Program-made: the position numbers and the translations under genes
The notes under the pieces: model-generated
Seen by the model: the letters and a program-made list of their open reading frames with translations, nothing else
Databases searched by the model: none
Told to the model about the DNA's origin: nothing
Assembly: GCA_031421935.1 (NCBI GenBank)
Contig: JANOPQ010000240.1
Coordinates: forward strand, 1 to 5,372
Length of the DNA stretch: 5,372 bases
Direction: 5' to 3'
Source of the DNA: JAJTFW01 sp031421935
Lineage (GTDB): Bacteria; Bacteroidota; Bacteroidia; AKYH767-A; OLB10
Shown: piece after piece, positions 1 through 5,372 of the stretch
How positions within the stretch are numbered: the first letter of the stretch is position 1
How the letters are laid out: each line of letters opens with the position of its first letter

Positions 1-750
1 TTCATTTTCCAATATTTTTTCATTGAGTAAATAATCTTTAGTCATTTGAATTCCCATTAACTTAGTTCCTGCCGGTGATCGCACCAAGGTGAGAAACAAT
101 CCGCATCCCGTTAAAATAAGAATGGATGATACGACCGTGTTCACTTTTGTCTCTGGATTTCTGAAACCCGTAAAAAAATAAACAGGAAGAAATACAAATA
201 ATAAAATGAGCAATGATGTTAGTGCCATCATATTGGCTCCTGGCCAAAACATAATTTTAAACAGAATTCCCAGTGTCATTAATATTCCCGCGAATGTGCC
301 TAATCCGATCAGTACCTTGTTCTTCGTTTCCTTCTGTTCTTTTATTTTCAATAAAAATAATAGAGGAAGAAAAACAAAACTCATCCCACCAATTCCCAAT
401 ACAATTCCTACCGCTGCTCCGGGCATATGCAAGAACTTTAATATAATTCCGAGCGTGAGAAAGGAGGCTGCTACCAGTCCGCTCACCAACATTGTTTTTT
501 TCATGACGTAATAATTTTTAAATGTAAGCAGAGAGATGGTTTCCTCTTCAATTTCTCTTAACTCATTCTTGTAGAATTTTTTTATGGTAGAGAAATAAAA
601 TTGCTCGAAGTCTCCGTTTTCTTCGAGTTCTTGTTCAATGATGCAACAAATATGATCCAGGAGATTTGACTGCAGGTCCTCCAGCTCTACGCCATTACGT
701 CTAATGTCGTTGAGTATAAAATCAATTTGCTTTTCGTTGAGGCAATACAT
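1..750 (-). CDS. PadR-linked membrane protein with GldL-like Pro-Gly-Ala repeats (3' end outside window)
   Basis: The frame is open without a stop for 250 codons from ATG at 750 to the left edge, so the C-terminus is missing. Residues 1-80 are soluble, charged and helical, with a Leu-Asp-His-Ile-Cys-Cys motif near residues 31-36. About five hydrophobic segments follow, near 86-104, 112-134, 147-166, 172-194 and 206-224. Residues 91-135 and 151-195 align without gaps at a 60-residue offset, sharing TLGI, a Lys, PGA (MPGA at 109-112, WPGA at 169-172) and FVFLP. A third, decayed unit may lie at 207-228 (SPAG). The Lys-x-x-x-(W/M)-Pro-Gly-Ala pattern between two helices resembles the membrane hairpin of the gliding and secretion motor protein GldL, but I do not claim it is GldL. 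The gene starts immediately after the padR stop codon, so the two are probably co-transcribed and this product is likely a target or partner of the repressor. PadR-linked genes elsewhere often encode a cytoplasmic helical domain fused to membrane helices. The function is unknown. Confidence 0.85.
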   Translation of the reverse strand, partial: MYCLNEKQIDFILNDIRRNGVELEDLQSNLLDHICCIIEQELEENGDFEQFYFSTIKKFYKNELREIEEETISLLTFKNYYVMKKTMLVSGLVAASFLTLGIILKFLHMPGAAVGIVLGIGGMSFVFLPLLFLLKIKEQKETKNKVLIGLGTFAGILMTLGILFKIMFWPGANMMALTSLLILLFVFLPVYFFTGFRNPETKVNTVVSSILILTGCGLFLTLVRSPAGTKLMGIQMTKDYLLNEKILENE

Positions 751-1092
751 TTATGCAATATCTGTTTTGATATCCAATAGAAATTTCATGGTACTCATGA
801 AATCGGCAAACTCCGAAATTTTTTCCTTCGAAACATTCTTTCCCTTCGGACTTAACGAATAATATTTTCGAACGCGTTTGCCGATGTATTCTGTTTCTGT
901 AGTTAGAATTCCATCCGCTTCTAATGCGTGCAAAGAAGGATACAAAGCTCCTTCCGTTAATTGAATTCTATCATGGGTTAATTCTTTCACACGCTGCGTA
1001 ATTTCATACCCATACATTCTTTTATTGTCTTTCAACAATTTTAAGATGATGGTTTTTAATGTGCCTTTTATGAGTTCTGATGAGTAAATCAT
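751..1092 (-). CDS. PadR-family winged-helix transcriptional regulator
   Basis: This 113-residue protein is probably a dimeric DNA-binding repressor of the PadR family. The N-terminal winged helix-turn-helix shows the usual landmarks: a hydrophobic first helix (KGTLKTIILKLL), the YGYEI motif, the family signature ALYPSLHALEADGIL in the recognition helix region, and a wing ending in RKYYSLSPKGK. A single short C-terminal helix of about 25 residues follows, matching the short-tailed PadR subgroup. I chose ATG at 1092. An in-frame TTG at 1119 would add nine residues (RYQINICN after the start), but it overlaps the proposed -7 promoter box and has no counterpart in the family. The stop codon abuts the ATG of the downstream membrane protein, so the pair forms an operon. 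Autoregulation is likely because an inverted repeat sits inside the promoter. Ligand and target genes cannot be read from the sequence. Confidence 0.93.
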   Translation of the reverse strand: MIYSSELIKGTLKTIILKLLKDNKRMYGYEITQRVKELTHDRIQLTEGALYPSLHALEADGILTTETEYIGKRVRKYYSLSPKGKNVSKEKISEFADFMSTMKFLLDIKTDIA

Positions 1093-1116
1093 GTTGCAAA
1101 TATTAATTTGATAACG

Positions 1117-1149
1117 CAAATATACATCAGATTCTTATGTATTGGACAA
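1117..1149 (-). promoter_or_regulatory. Bacteroidota-type promoter of the padR operon
   Basis: On the minus strand TATATTTG (1124-1117) matches the Bacteroidota -7 consensus TAnnTTTG exactly. A TTG -33 element lies at 1149-1147, 22 bp upstream, within the 17-23 bp spacing described for Flavobacterium promoters. Transcription would begin a few bases downstream, leaving a leader of roughly 20 nt before ATG at 1092. No Shine-Dalgarno sequence is seen, as is common in this phylum. The match is by eye, and chance hits are possible in DNA this AT-rich. Confidence 0.6.
1122..1142. promoter_or_regulatory. Inverted repeat in the padR promoter, candidate operator
   Basis: ATACAT (1122-1127) and ATGTAT (1137-1142) form a perfect 6-bp inverted repeat with a 9-bp spacer, lying between the -33 and -7 boxes of the padR promoter. 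Known PadR operators are also dyads built from ATGT/ACAT halves, although usually in the opposite order. The position would let a bound dimer block RNA polymerase. Binding by this PadR protein is inferred. Confidence 0.45.
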
Positions 1150-1369
1150 TTTGGTATATAAATTTTCATATTAATTTGATTAACAATTAAATAAATTGAC
1201 ATCTGGGTATGTAAAATCATATACAAGCCTGTTTTCTAGGCAAAAAAACACATCTAACAAAAGTATTTTTTACATAGGTCCCCCAACCACAATATCAAAG
1301 GAAAGGAATTCGTTAGAGAAGTAGTTAAGTGGTTCTTTAGAGTTAGAATTAGAGTACGATTGATTAGAT

Positions 1370-1420
1370 AAAAGGGGCTGAATGCATTGTGAAAATCACA
1401 AGGTGTTTGGTCCTTTTTTT
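1370..1420 (+). terminator. Rho-independent terminator, plus strand
   Basis: A long hairpin runs from 1370 to 1417. The outer stem is AAAAGG/CCTTTT and the apical stem is TTGTGA/TCACAA around an AAA loop. The middle pairs as plus-strand RNA through several G-U wobbles with one bulge and one mismatch. Seven T residues (1414-1420) close the structure, giving the U-tract. The wobble pairs favour plus-strand RNA as the functional strand. No plus-strand gene lies upstream in the window, so the terminated transcript is unidentified. Confidence 0.65.
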
Positions 1421-1545
1421 ACCCTTTGTATTGACAATTTAACTTTTTTACTCCCCCCTTCAAGATTTAACCTTGTGTAAACTTTAGTGCTACGAAAATG
1501 GACACTTCCATCTAACAAAGATTTAGGAAACTTTCAGTTATAAAG

Positions 1546-1623
1546 AAGAGAACTCGATGTGCTGGCCGAGAGAACTCGATGTGCTGGCAGAGGGAACTCG
1601 ATGTACTAGCTGAGGGAACTCGA
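1546..1623. repeat. 22-bp tandem repeat, about 3.5 copies
   Basis: Units lie at 1546-1567, 1568-1589 and 1590-1611, with a partial unit at 1612-1623. The shared core is GAACTCGATGT followed by a variable GCTGGCN end. Units 1 and 2 differ at two positions and units 2 and 3 at four. The partial unit matches the first 12 bases of unit 3 exactly. The unit length is not a multiple of three and there is no open frame, so this is non-coding. There are no spacers, so it is not a CRISPR array. It directly abuts the minus-strand terminator. Function is unknown; it could be a slippage-prone array or a protein-binding site. Confidence 0.85.
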
Positions 1624-1627
1624 AGCC

Positions 1628-1660
1628 AAAAAAGAAGGCCTCCGAAACCGAAGACCTTCT
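1628..1660 (-). terminator. Rho-independent terminator, minus strand
   Basis: Read on the minus strand, AGAAGGTCTTCG (1660-1649), a GTTT loop and CGGAGGCCTTCT (1644-1633) form a 12-bp stem with no mismatch if two G-U pairs are allowed, followed by a run of six T (1633-1628, the first shared with the stem). On the plus strand the same stem has two A-C mismatches and no T-run after it. This orientation difference shows that minus-strand RNA is the likely functional form. No minus-strand gene is visible to its right before pyc, so the transcript it ends is unknown. Confidence 0.65.
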
Positions 1661-1806
1661 AACCTAACCAATCAACAACCCTATTGATGGAAAATATTTA
1701 AATAAATACTCTAATGAGAACATGACAAAGGTGGGGGTAAGAGCATGAAACAAAGGTGAAGTGTTTATGACGACAGGATGAGGTCAGCCATCAAAGATTA
1801 AATTAT

Positions 1807-1831
1807 TACATTTGACAACACAATATGTTTG
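1807..1831 (+). promoter_or_regulatory. pyc: Possible -7 boxes for pyc
   Basis: Two plus-strand octamers, TACATTTG (1807-1814) and TATGTTTG (1824-1831), both fit the Bacteroidota -7 consensus TAnnTTTG. They lie 17 bp apart and about 150-170 bp upstream of the pyc start. Neither has a TTG -33 box at the usual distance, so the assignment is weak. If either is used, pyc has a long leader. I recognise no riboswitch or leader peptide in it. Confidence 0.3.
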
Positions 1832-1981
1832 AAATCTGATCCTATTCATCAGTGGACAGAAAAGGGAAATAGCACTTCTTAACTCTTTTTAAATTATAGA
1901 GCGAAAGATATCGATTTTGAGGCAAAATAGACCGTAACGAATTACTTGTCTCTACGTATAAGAAAAACTTGAGAAAATACT

Positions 1982-4900
1982 ATGCAACGCATTCATAAAC
2001 TACTGGTCGCTAATAGAGGTGAAATTGCTATTCGTGCACTTCGTGCTGCTGCCGAATTAGGTATCCGTACTGTCGCCATTTACACTTATGAAGATCGATA
2101 TTCTTTACATCGATATAAAGCGGATGAAGCGTACCAAATCGGGAAAGATACGGAACCACTAAAACCTTACCTTGATATTGAAAAGATCATTGCGGTGGCG
2201 AAGGAAAATCAAGTACATGCCATCCATCCCGGATATGGATTTTTGTCGGAGAATGTAACTTTTGCTCGACGATGTCGCGAAGAAGGAATTATTTTCGTTG
2301 GACCGTCGCCGGAAGCGATGGAACAACTGGGGGACAAGGTCGCCAGTAAATTAGTAGCAAAAAAAGCGGGCGTTCCCGTCATTGAAGATAATCAAATTCC
2401 ACTAAAATCCGTTCAAGATGCGAAATCCGAATCTTTACGGATAGGCTTCCCCGTTATATTGAAAGCAAGTGCTGGAGGTGGCGGTCGAGGAATGCGTGTA
2501 ATTCGAAAAGTAGAAGAATTAGAAAAAGCATTTGATGAAGCTCGACGCGAAGCAGGAAATGCTTTTGGAGATGATACCATCTTCATTGAAAAATTTATCG
2601 AAGATCCGAAACATATAGAAGTACAAATTTTAGGTGATCAGCATGGCAATATCGTGCATTTGTATGAACGGGATTGTTCTGTGCAACGACGATTTCAAAA
2701 AGTAGTTGAGATTGCTCCTGCTCCCAGCTTAAAACAAACTACAAAAGATAAATTATACGAATATGCATTGGCGATCACGCGCTATGTGAAGTATGACAAT
2801 GCAGGAACCGTCGAATTTTTAGTGGACTCGGATGAGAATATTTATTTCATTGAAGTTAATCCACGTATTCAGGTGGAGCATACCGTAACAGAACAAGTGA
2901 CAGGTTACGATATTGTTTGCGCGCAAATTCATATTGCAGATGGAGCCGCATTGAATTCACCGATGATTGAGATTTATTCTCAAGCTGATATTCAATGCCG
3001 GGGGTTTGCAATACAATGCCGTATCACAACTGAAGATCCCGAAAATGATTTTAAGCCCGACTTTGGTACCATCATCGCCTATCGAAATGCTGGGGGAAAT
3101 AGCATCCGCATCGATGAAGGAAGTTCCTATCAAGGCGTAAAAGTTTCACCATTCTTTGATTCGATGCTAGTGAAGATTACAGCACAGGGCAGAACATTAG
3201 CAGGAGCAAGTCGAAGAATGCATCGAACCTTGACCGAATTTCGAATTCGTGGAGTAAAGACGAACATTCCCTTTTTAGAAAATGTAATTAATCATCCTGT
3301 TTTTCAAAGTGGAGAAGCGACGGTAAAGTTCATCGAAAAATATCCTGAGCTTTTTAACTTTCGAAAAAAGCAAGATAGCGGAACTCGTGTACTTCGGTAC
3401 GTCGCTAACGTTATTGTGAATGGAAATCCCGATGTGACCAAGATGGATCCTTCACGTACATTTGATCTGCCTCGATTGCCTACTTCAATAATAAGCGGAC
3501 CTCCACGGGCTGGAACGAAACAAAAGCTGGATGATATGGGTCCAGAAAAATTTGCACACTGGCTTTCATCCGAAAAGAAAGTTAAGTTCACCGACACCAC
3601 TTACCGTGACGCACATCAATCGTTACTGGCAACAAGAGTTCGTACAAATGATTTTTTACAAGTAGCGCGCAACTATGCATTGCATCATCCCCAAACTTTT
3701 AGTATGGAAGTCTGGGGCGGTGCTACGTTTGATGTAGCCTTGCGTTTCCTACATGAATGTCCATGGAAGAGATTACAACTGCTACGAGAAGCTATTCCCA
3801 ATATTTGTTTGCAGATGCTGATTCGAGGCAACAATGCCATTGGCTATTCTGCATATCCCAATAATTTAGTAGAGAGTTTTATTGAACAGAGTTGGAAAAA
3901 CGGGGTGGATGTATTTCGAATTTTCGATTCATTGAATTGGACCAAGTCGATGGAAGTAAGCATCAACGCCGTGCGCGAACGTACGGGTGGAATTGCAGAA
4001 GCTTGCATCAGCTATACTGGAGATATTTTAGATCCGAAGAAAACGAAATACAATTTAAACTATTATTTAGATTTAGCAAAAGACTTAGAAGATAAAGGCG
4101 CGCATATTCTTTGCATTAAAGATATGGCAGGATTGTTAAAACCGTATTCGGCTACTTTACTCATTGAAGAATTAAAAAAATCAGTTTCGCTACCCATCCA
4201 TCTTCACACGCATGATACTTCATCCATTCAAGCCGCTACTTATTTGAAAGCGATTGAAGCGGGTGTGGATGTTATAGATGTTGCCCTTGCTTCCATGAGC
4301 GGTCTTACCTCTCAACCAAATTTTAATAGCATAGTAGAAGCATTACGAAACACAAAACATGAAGTAGATCACGATGTAACACATCTTAACCAACATAGTA
4401 ATTATTGGGAACGTGTGCGCGATTATTACTATCCATTTGAAAGTGGTTTGATGGCTGGTACTGCAGAAGTATATGACCATGAAATTCCAGGTGGACAATA
4501 TTCTAACCTTCGCCCGCAAGCCATTTCCCTCGGTCTTGGTGACAAAATGGAAGAAATAAAACAAGCTTATACAGACGTCAATCAACTTTTTGGCGATATC
4601 GTAAAAGTAACACCAAGCTCGAAAGTGGTTGGAGATATGGCGCTGTTTATGGTGAGTAATAACCTAACCAAAGAAGAAATTTTTACGAAAGGCGATTCCA
4701 TCAGTTTTCCTTCTAGTGTAAAAAGTTTCTTTAAAGGAGATATTGGACAAGCGCCGGGAGGATTTCCAAAAGAACTTCAAAAAATTGTGTTGAAAGATGA
4801 AATCCCATATACTGATTTACCCAATGCACATTTACTTCCTATTGAATTGGATGCGGCATACAACAATTTCAAAGAAAAATTTGGAATGCAATTATCGTTT

Positions 4901-5359
4901 CTTGATTTTCTGAGTTGGCAATTTTATCCGAAAGTATTTGAAGACTATCTCCTCTTCGTAAAAGAATTTGGTGATGTTAGTAAGCTCCCTACTCCTACTT
5001 TTTTCTTTGGAATGAAAAACAACGAAGAGATCATGGTAGAGATCGGAAAAGGGAAAAAGATTTTAATACGTCTTTTATATGTGAGTGATGTAGATGAAAA
5101 AGGAAAACGAATTGTTTATTTCCGACTCAATGGTCAAACACGTTCGATAGAAGTGTTGGATAAAAAAGCAAATGTTCAGAAAATAAGTCATGCTAAAGCG
5201 AGTGGTGAACATCAAATAGGAACACCACTGCAAAGATTTTACTCAGTAATCCTTGCAGAGGTGTACCTATTTGATGTTCACCGCTTGCTTTTGCATGGCT
5301 TATTTTCTGAATATTCGCTTTTTTGTCGAGTATTTCAATGGAACGCGTTTGTCCATTGA
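1982..5359 (+). CDS. pyc: Pyruvate carboxylase, biotinyl domain missing (C-terminus replaced)
   Basis: Pyruvate carboxylase makes oxaloacetate from pyruvate and bicarbonate using ATP and a biotin carrier, replenishing the TCA cycle in the cytoplasm. The start at 1982 gives the typical KLLVANRGEIAIR opening. The biotin carboxylase part spans about 1-455: HPGYGFLSEN at 82-91, the ATP-grasp glycine loop KASAGGGGRGMR near 161-172, and catalytic EVNPRIQVEH at 291-300. The carboxyltransferase part begins near 532: TDTTYRDAHQS at 537-547 with metal ligand Asp543, the lysine expected to be carbamylated Lys713 (CIKDMAG), His742/His744 (HLHTHD) and the catalytic Thr776 (GLTSQP). The allosteric/tetramerization-type region follows to about 1050. 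Homology stops at residue 1084 (IGTPLQ), where the family continues into the biotinyl domain with its Ala-Met-Lys-Met site. The last 41 residues are instead translated from the antisense of a second pyc copy. As written the enzyme cannot carry biotin. The gene is single, facing away from padR. Confidence 0.95.
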   Translation: MQRIHKLLVANRGEIAIRALRAAAELGIRTVAIYTYEDRYSLHRYKADEAYQIGKDTEPLKPYLDIEKIIAVAKENQVHAIHPGYGFLSENVTFARRCREEGIIFVGPSPEAMEQLGDKVASKLVAKKAGVPVIEDNQIPLKSVQDAKSESLRIGFPVILKASAGGGGRGMRVIRKVEELEKAFDEARREAGNAFGDDTIFIEKFIEDPKHIEVQILGDQHGNIVHLYERDCSVQRRFQKVVEIAPAPSLKQTTKDKLYEYALAITRYVKYDNAGTVEFLVDSDENIYFIEVNPRIQVEHTVTEQVTGYDIVCAQIHIADGAALNSPMIEIYSQADIQCRGFAIQCRITTEDPENDFKPDFGTIIAYRNAGGNSIRIDEGSSYQGVKVSPFFDSMLVKITAQGRTLAGASRRMHRTLTEFRIRGVKTNIPFLENVINHPVFQSGEATVKFIEKYPELFNFRKKQDSGTRVLRYVANVIVNGNPDVTKMDPSRTFDLPRLPTSIISGPPRAGTKQKLDDMGPEKFAHWLSSEKKVKFTDTTYRDAHQSLLATRVRTNDFLQVARNYALHHPQTFSMEVWGGATFDVALRFLHECPWKRLQLLREAIPNICLQMLIRGNNAIGYSAYPNNLVESFIEQSWKNGVDVFRIFDSLNWTKSMEVSINAVRERTGGIAEACISYTGDILDPKKTKYNLNYYLDLAKDLEDKGAHILCIKDMAGLLKPYSATLLIEELKKSVSLPIHLHTHDTSSIQAATYLKAIEAGVDVIDVALASMSGLTSQPNFNSIVEALRNTKHEVDHDVTHLNQHSNYWERVRDYYYPFESGLMAGTAEVYDHEIPGGQYSNLRPQAISLGLGDKMEEIKQAYTDVNQLFGDIVKVTPSSKVVGDMALFMVSNNLTKEEIFTKGDSISFPSSVKSFFKGDIGQAPGGFPKELQKIVLKDEIPYTDLPNAHLLPIELDAAYNNFKEKFGMQLSFLDFLSWQFYPKVFEDYLLFVKEFGDVSKLPTPTFFFGMKNNEEIMVEIGKGKKILIRLLYVSDVDEKGKRIVYFRLNGQTRSIEVLDKKANVQKISHAKASGEHQIGTPLQRFYSVILAEVYLFDVHRLLLHGLFSEYSLFCRVFQWNAFVH

Positions 5360-5372
5360 GTCGGAAATAAAC
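5114..5372. repeat. Large imperfect inverted repeat made of two diverged pyc 3' ends
   Basis: Position x pairs with 10486-x around a centre at 5243. The 129-bp left arm (5114-5242) and the 129-bp right arm (5244-5372) match without any gap, with 22 mismatches by manual count (about 83% identity). Mismatches fall mainly at third codon positions, except for a cluster next to the centre. The right arm reaches the window edge, so the repeat may continue. As RNA or single-stranded DNA this would fold into a very stable hairpin. Confidence 0.93.
5193..5372 (-). pseudogene. pyc: Antisense fragment of a second pyruvate carboxylase gene (5' part outside window)
   Basis: The minus strand is open from the right edge to a TAG at 5195-5193, giving 59 codons. 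Its first 40 residues (VYFRLNGQTRSIEILDKK and on to IGTPLQ) match residues 1045-1084 of the plus-strand pyruvate carboxylase at 38 of 40 positions; both differences are Val to Ile. It continues with GLLSKIF, which is what a pyruvate carboxylase has at the start of its biotinyl domain, so this copy is intact about seven residues further than the plus-strand one. After that the frame runs into the antisense of the first copy (AVVFLFDVHHSL, then stop). The biotin site is absent. It is either a real truncated paralogue or the product of a chimeric join. Confidence 0.85.

Larger units (their letters stand above)
1093..1981. other. 889-bp intergenic region between divergent genes
   Basis: No reading frame here has a recognisable product. 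The longest plus-strand frame I checked by hand, ATG at 1382, gives only about 31 unremarkable codons and lies inside a terminator hairpin. The region holds the padR promoter (about 1117-1149), a plus-strand terminator (1370-1420), a tandem repeat (1546-1623), a minus-strand terminator (1628-1660) and possible pyc promoter boxes (1807-1831). A small hairpin (GCCT/AGGC, 1227-1241) and a 5-bp stem (CTGAT/ATCAG, 1836-1852) are also visible, with no assigned role. It is long for a gap between two divergent bacterial genes and may include untranslated RNAs. Confidence 0.7.

Noticed and set aside
62..247. Minus-strand open frame of 61 codons
   Set aside because: It is out of frame with and inside the membrane protein gene, which reads through the whole segment in a different frame.
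206..511. Plus-strand open frame of 101 codons
   Set aside because: It lies wholly opposite the minus-strand membrane protein, whose repeat structure and operon position are convincing. The plus-strand translation has no family features.
1093..1119. TTG start at 1119 for padR
   Set aside because: It overlaps the -7 promoter box, and the nine extra residues are not part of the PadR fold; ATG at 1092 fits the family start.
1251..1520. Direct repeat CATCTAACAAA at 1251-1261 and 1509-1519
   Set aside because: Eleven bases in AT-rich intergenic DNA, with unrelated flanks, is too little to call an attachment site or mobile-element target duplication.
1546..1623. CRISPR array
   Set aside because: Units follow one another without unique spacers, the unit is only 22 bp, and no cas gene is present.
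1832..1981. Riboswitch or leader peptide in the pyc leader
   Set aside because: Only a 5-bp stem at 1836-1852 is visible. There is no recognisable aptamer core, no terminator before the start codon and no open leader frame of meaningful length.
3304..3600. Minus-strand open frame of 98 codons
   Set aside because: It is antisense to an unbroken, conserved part of pyruvate carboxylase and has no recognisable product.
3892..4095. Plus-strand open frame of 67 codons
   Set aside because: It is a shifted frame inside the carboxyltransferase domain coding sequence; its composition is that of an out-of-frame translation.
4343..4585. Minus-strand open frame of 80 codons
   Set aside because: It is antisense to conserved pyruvate carboxylase sequence; its hydrophobic look is a by-product of the AT-rich opposite strand.
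5234..5359. A new C-terminal domain of pyruvate carboxylase
   Set aside because: The DNA is fully explained as the reverse complement of a second pyc copy, so the 41 residues are an antisense translation and not an evolved domain.

Overview
The window looks like chromosomal DNA of a Bacteroidota (Bacteroidetes) bacterium. It is AT-rich, the genes lack clear Shine-Dalgarno sequences, and a TAnnTTTG-type -7 box precedes padR. The left-hand gene encodes a membrane protein with motifs like those of the gliding protein GldL, and the pyruvate carboxylase reads like members of this phylum. I cannot name a genus.

Layout: (1) Positions 1092 down to 1, minus strand, form a two-gene operon. A short PadR-family repressor is followed with no gap (stop TAA directly abutting ATG) by a membrane protein that runs off the left edge. 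The second gene has a soluble helical N-terminus and at least two 60-residue, in-register membrane repeats carrying a Lys...Pro-Gly-Ala motif. A promoter with an inverted repeat between its two boxes suggests self-repression by the PadR protein. (2) Positions 1093-1981 contain no convincing protein gene. They hold that promoter, a strong plus-strand intrinsic terminator (1370-1420), 3.5 copies of a 22-bp tandem repeat (1546-1623), a minus-strand intrinsic terminator (1628-1660) and possible promoter boxes for the next gene. The two terminators belong to neither flanking coding region, because those genes diverge, so small untranslated transcripts are possible. (3) Positions 1982-5359, plus strand, encode pyruvate carboxylase with intact biotin carboxylase and carboxyltransferase domains.

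The most notable feature is at the right edge. The pyc reading frame breaks exactly where the biotinyl domain should start (after residue 1084). From there the DNA folds back: 5244-5372 is the reverse complement of a second, diverged copy of the pyc 3' end. The arms are 129 bp each, gap-free around position 5243, with 22 mismatches by my count. Over the 40 shared codons the copies encode nearly the same peptide (38 of 40 residues) but differ at 17 bases, mostly silent third positions. The second copy is therefore an independently evolved pyc gene and not a fresh copy of this one. Neither copy contains a biotin-attachment site within the window. The options are a chimeric or fold-back junction in the data (amplification or assembly) or a real tail-to-tail fusion of two truncated pyc genes. 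I favour the chimera, but the sequence alone does not settle it.
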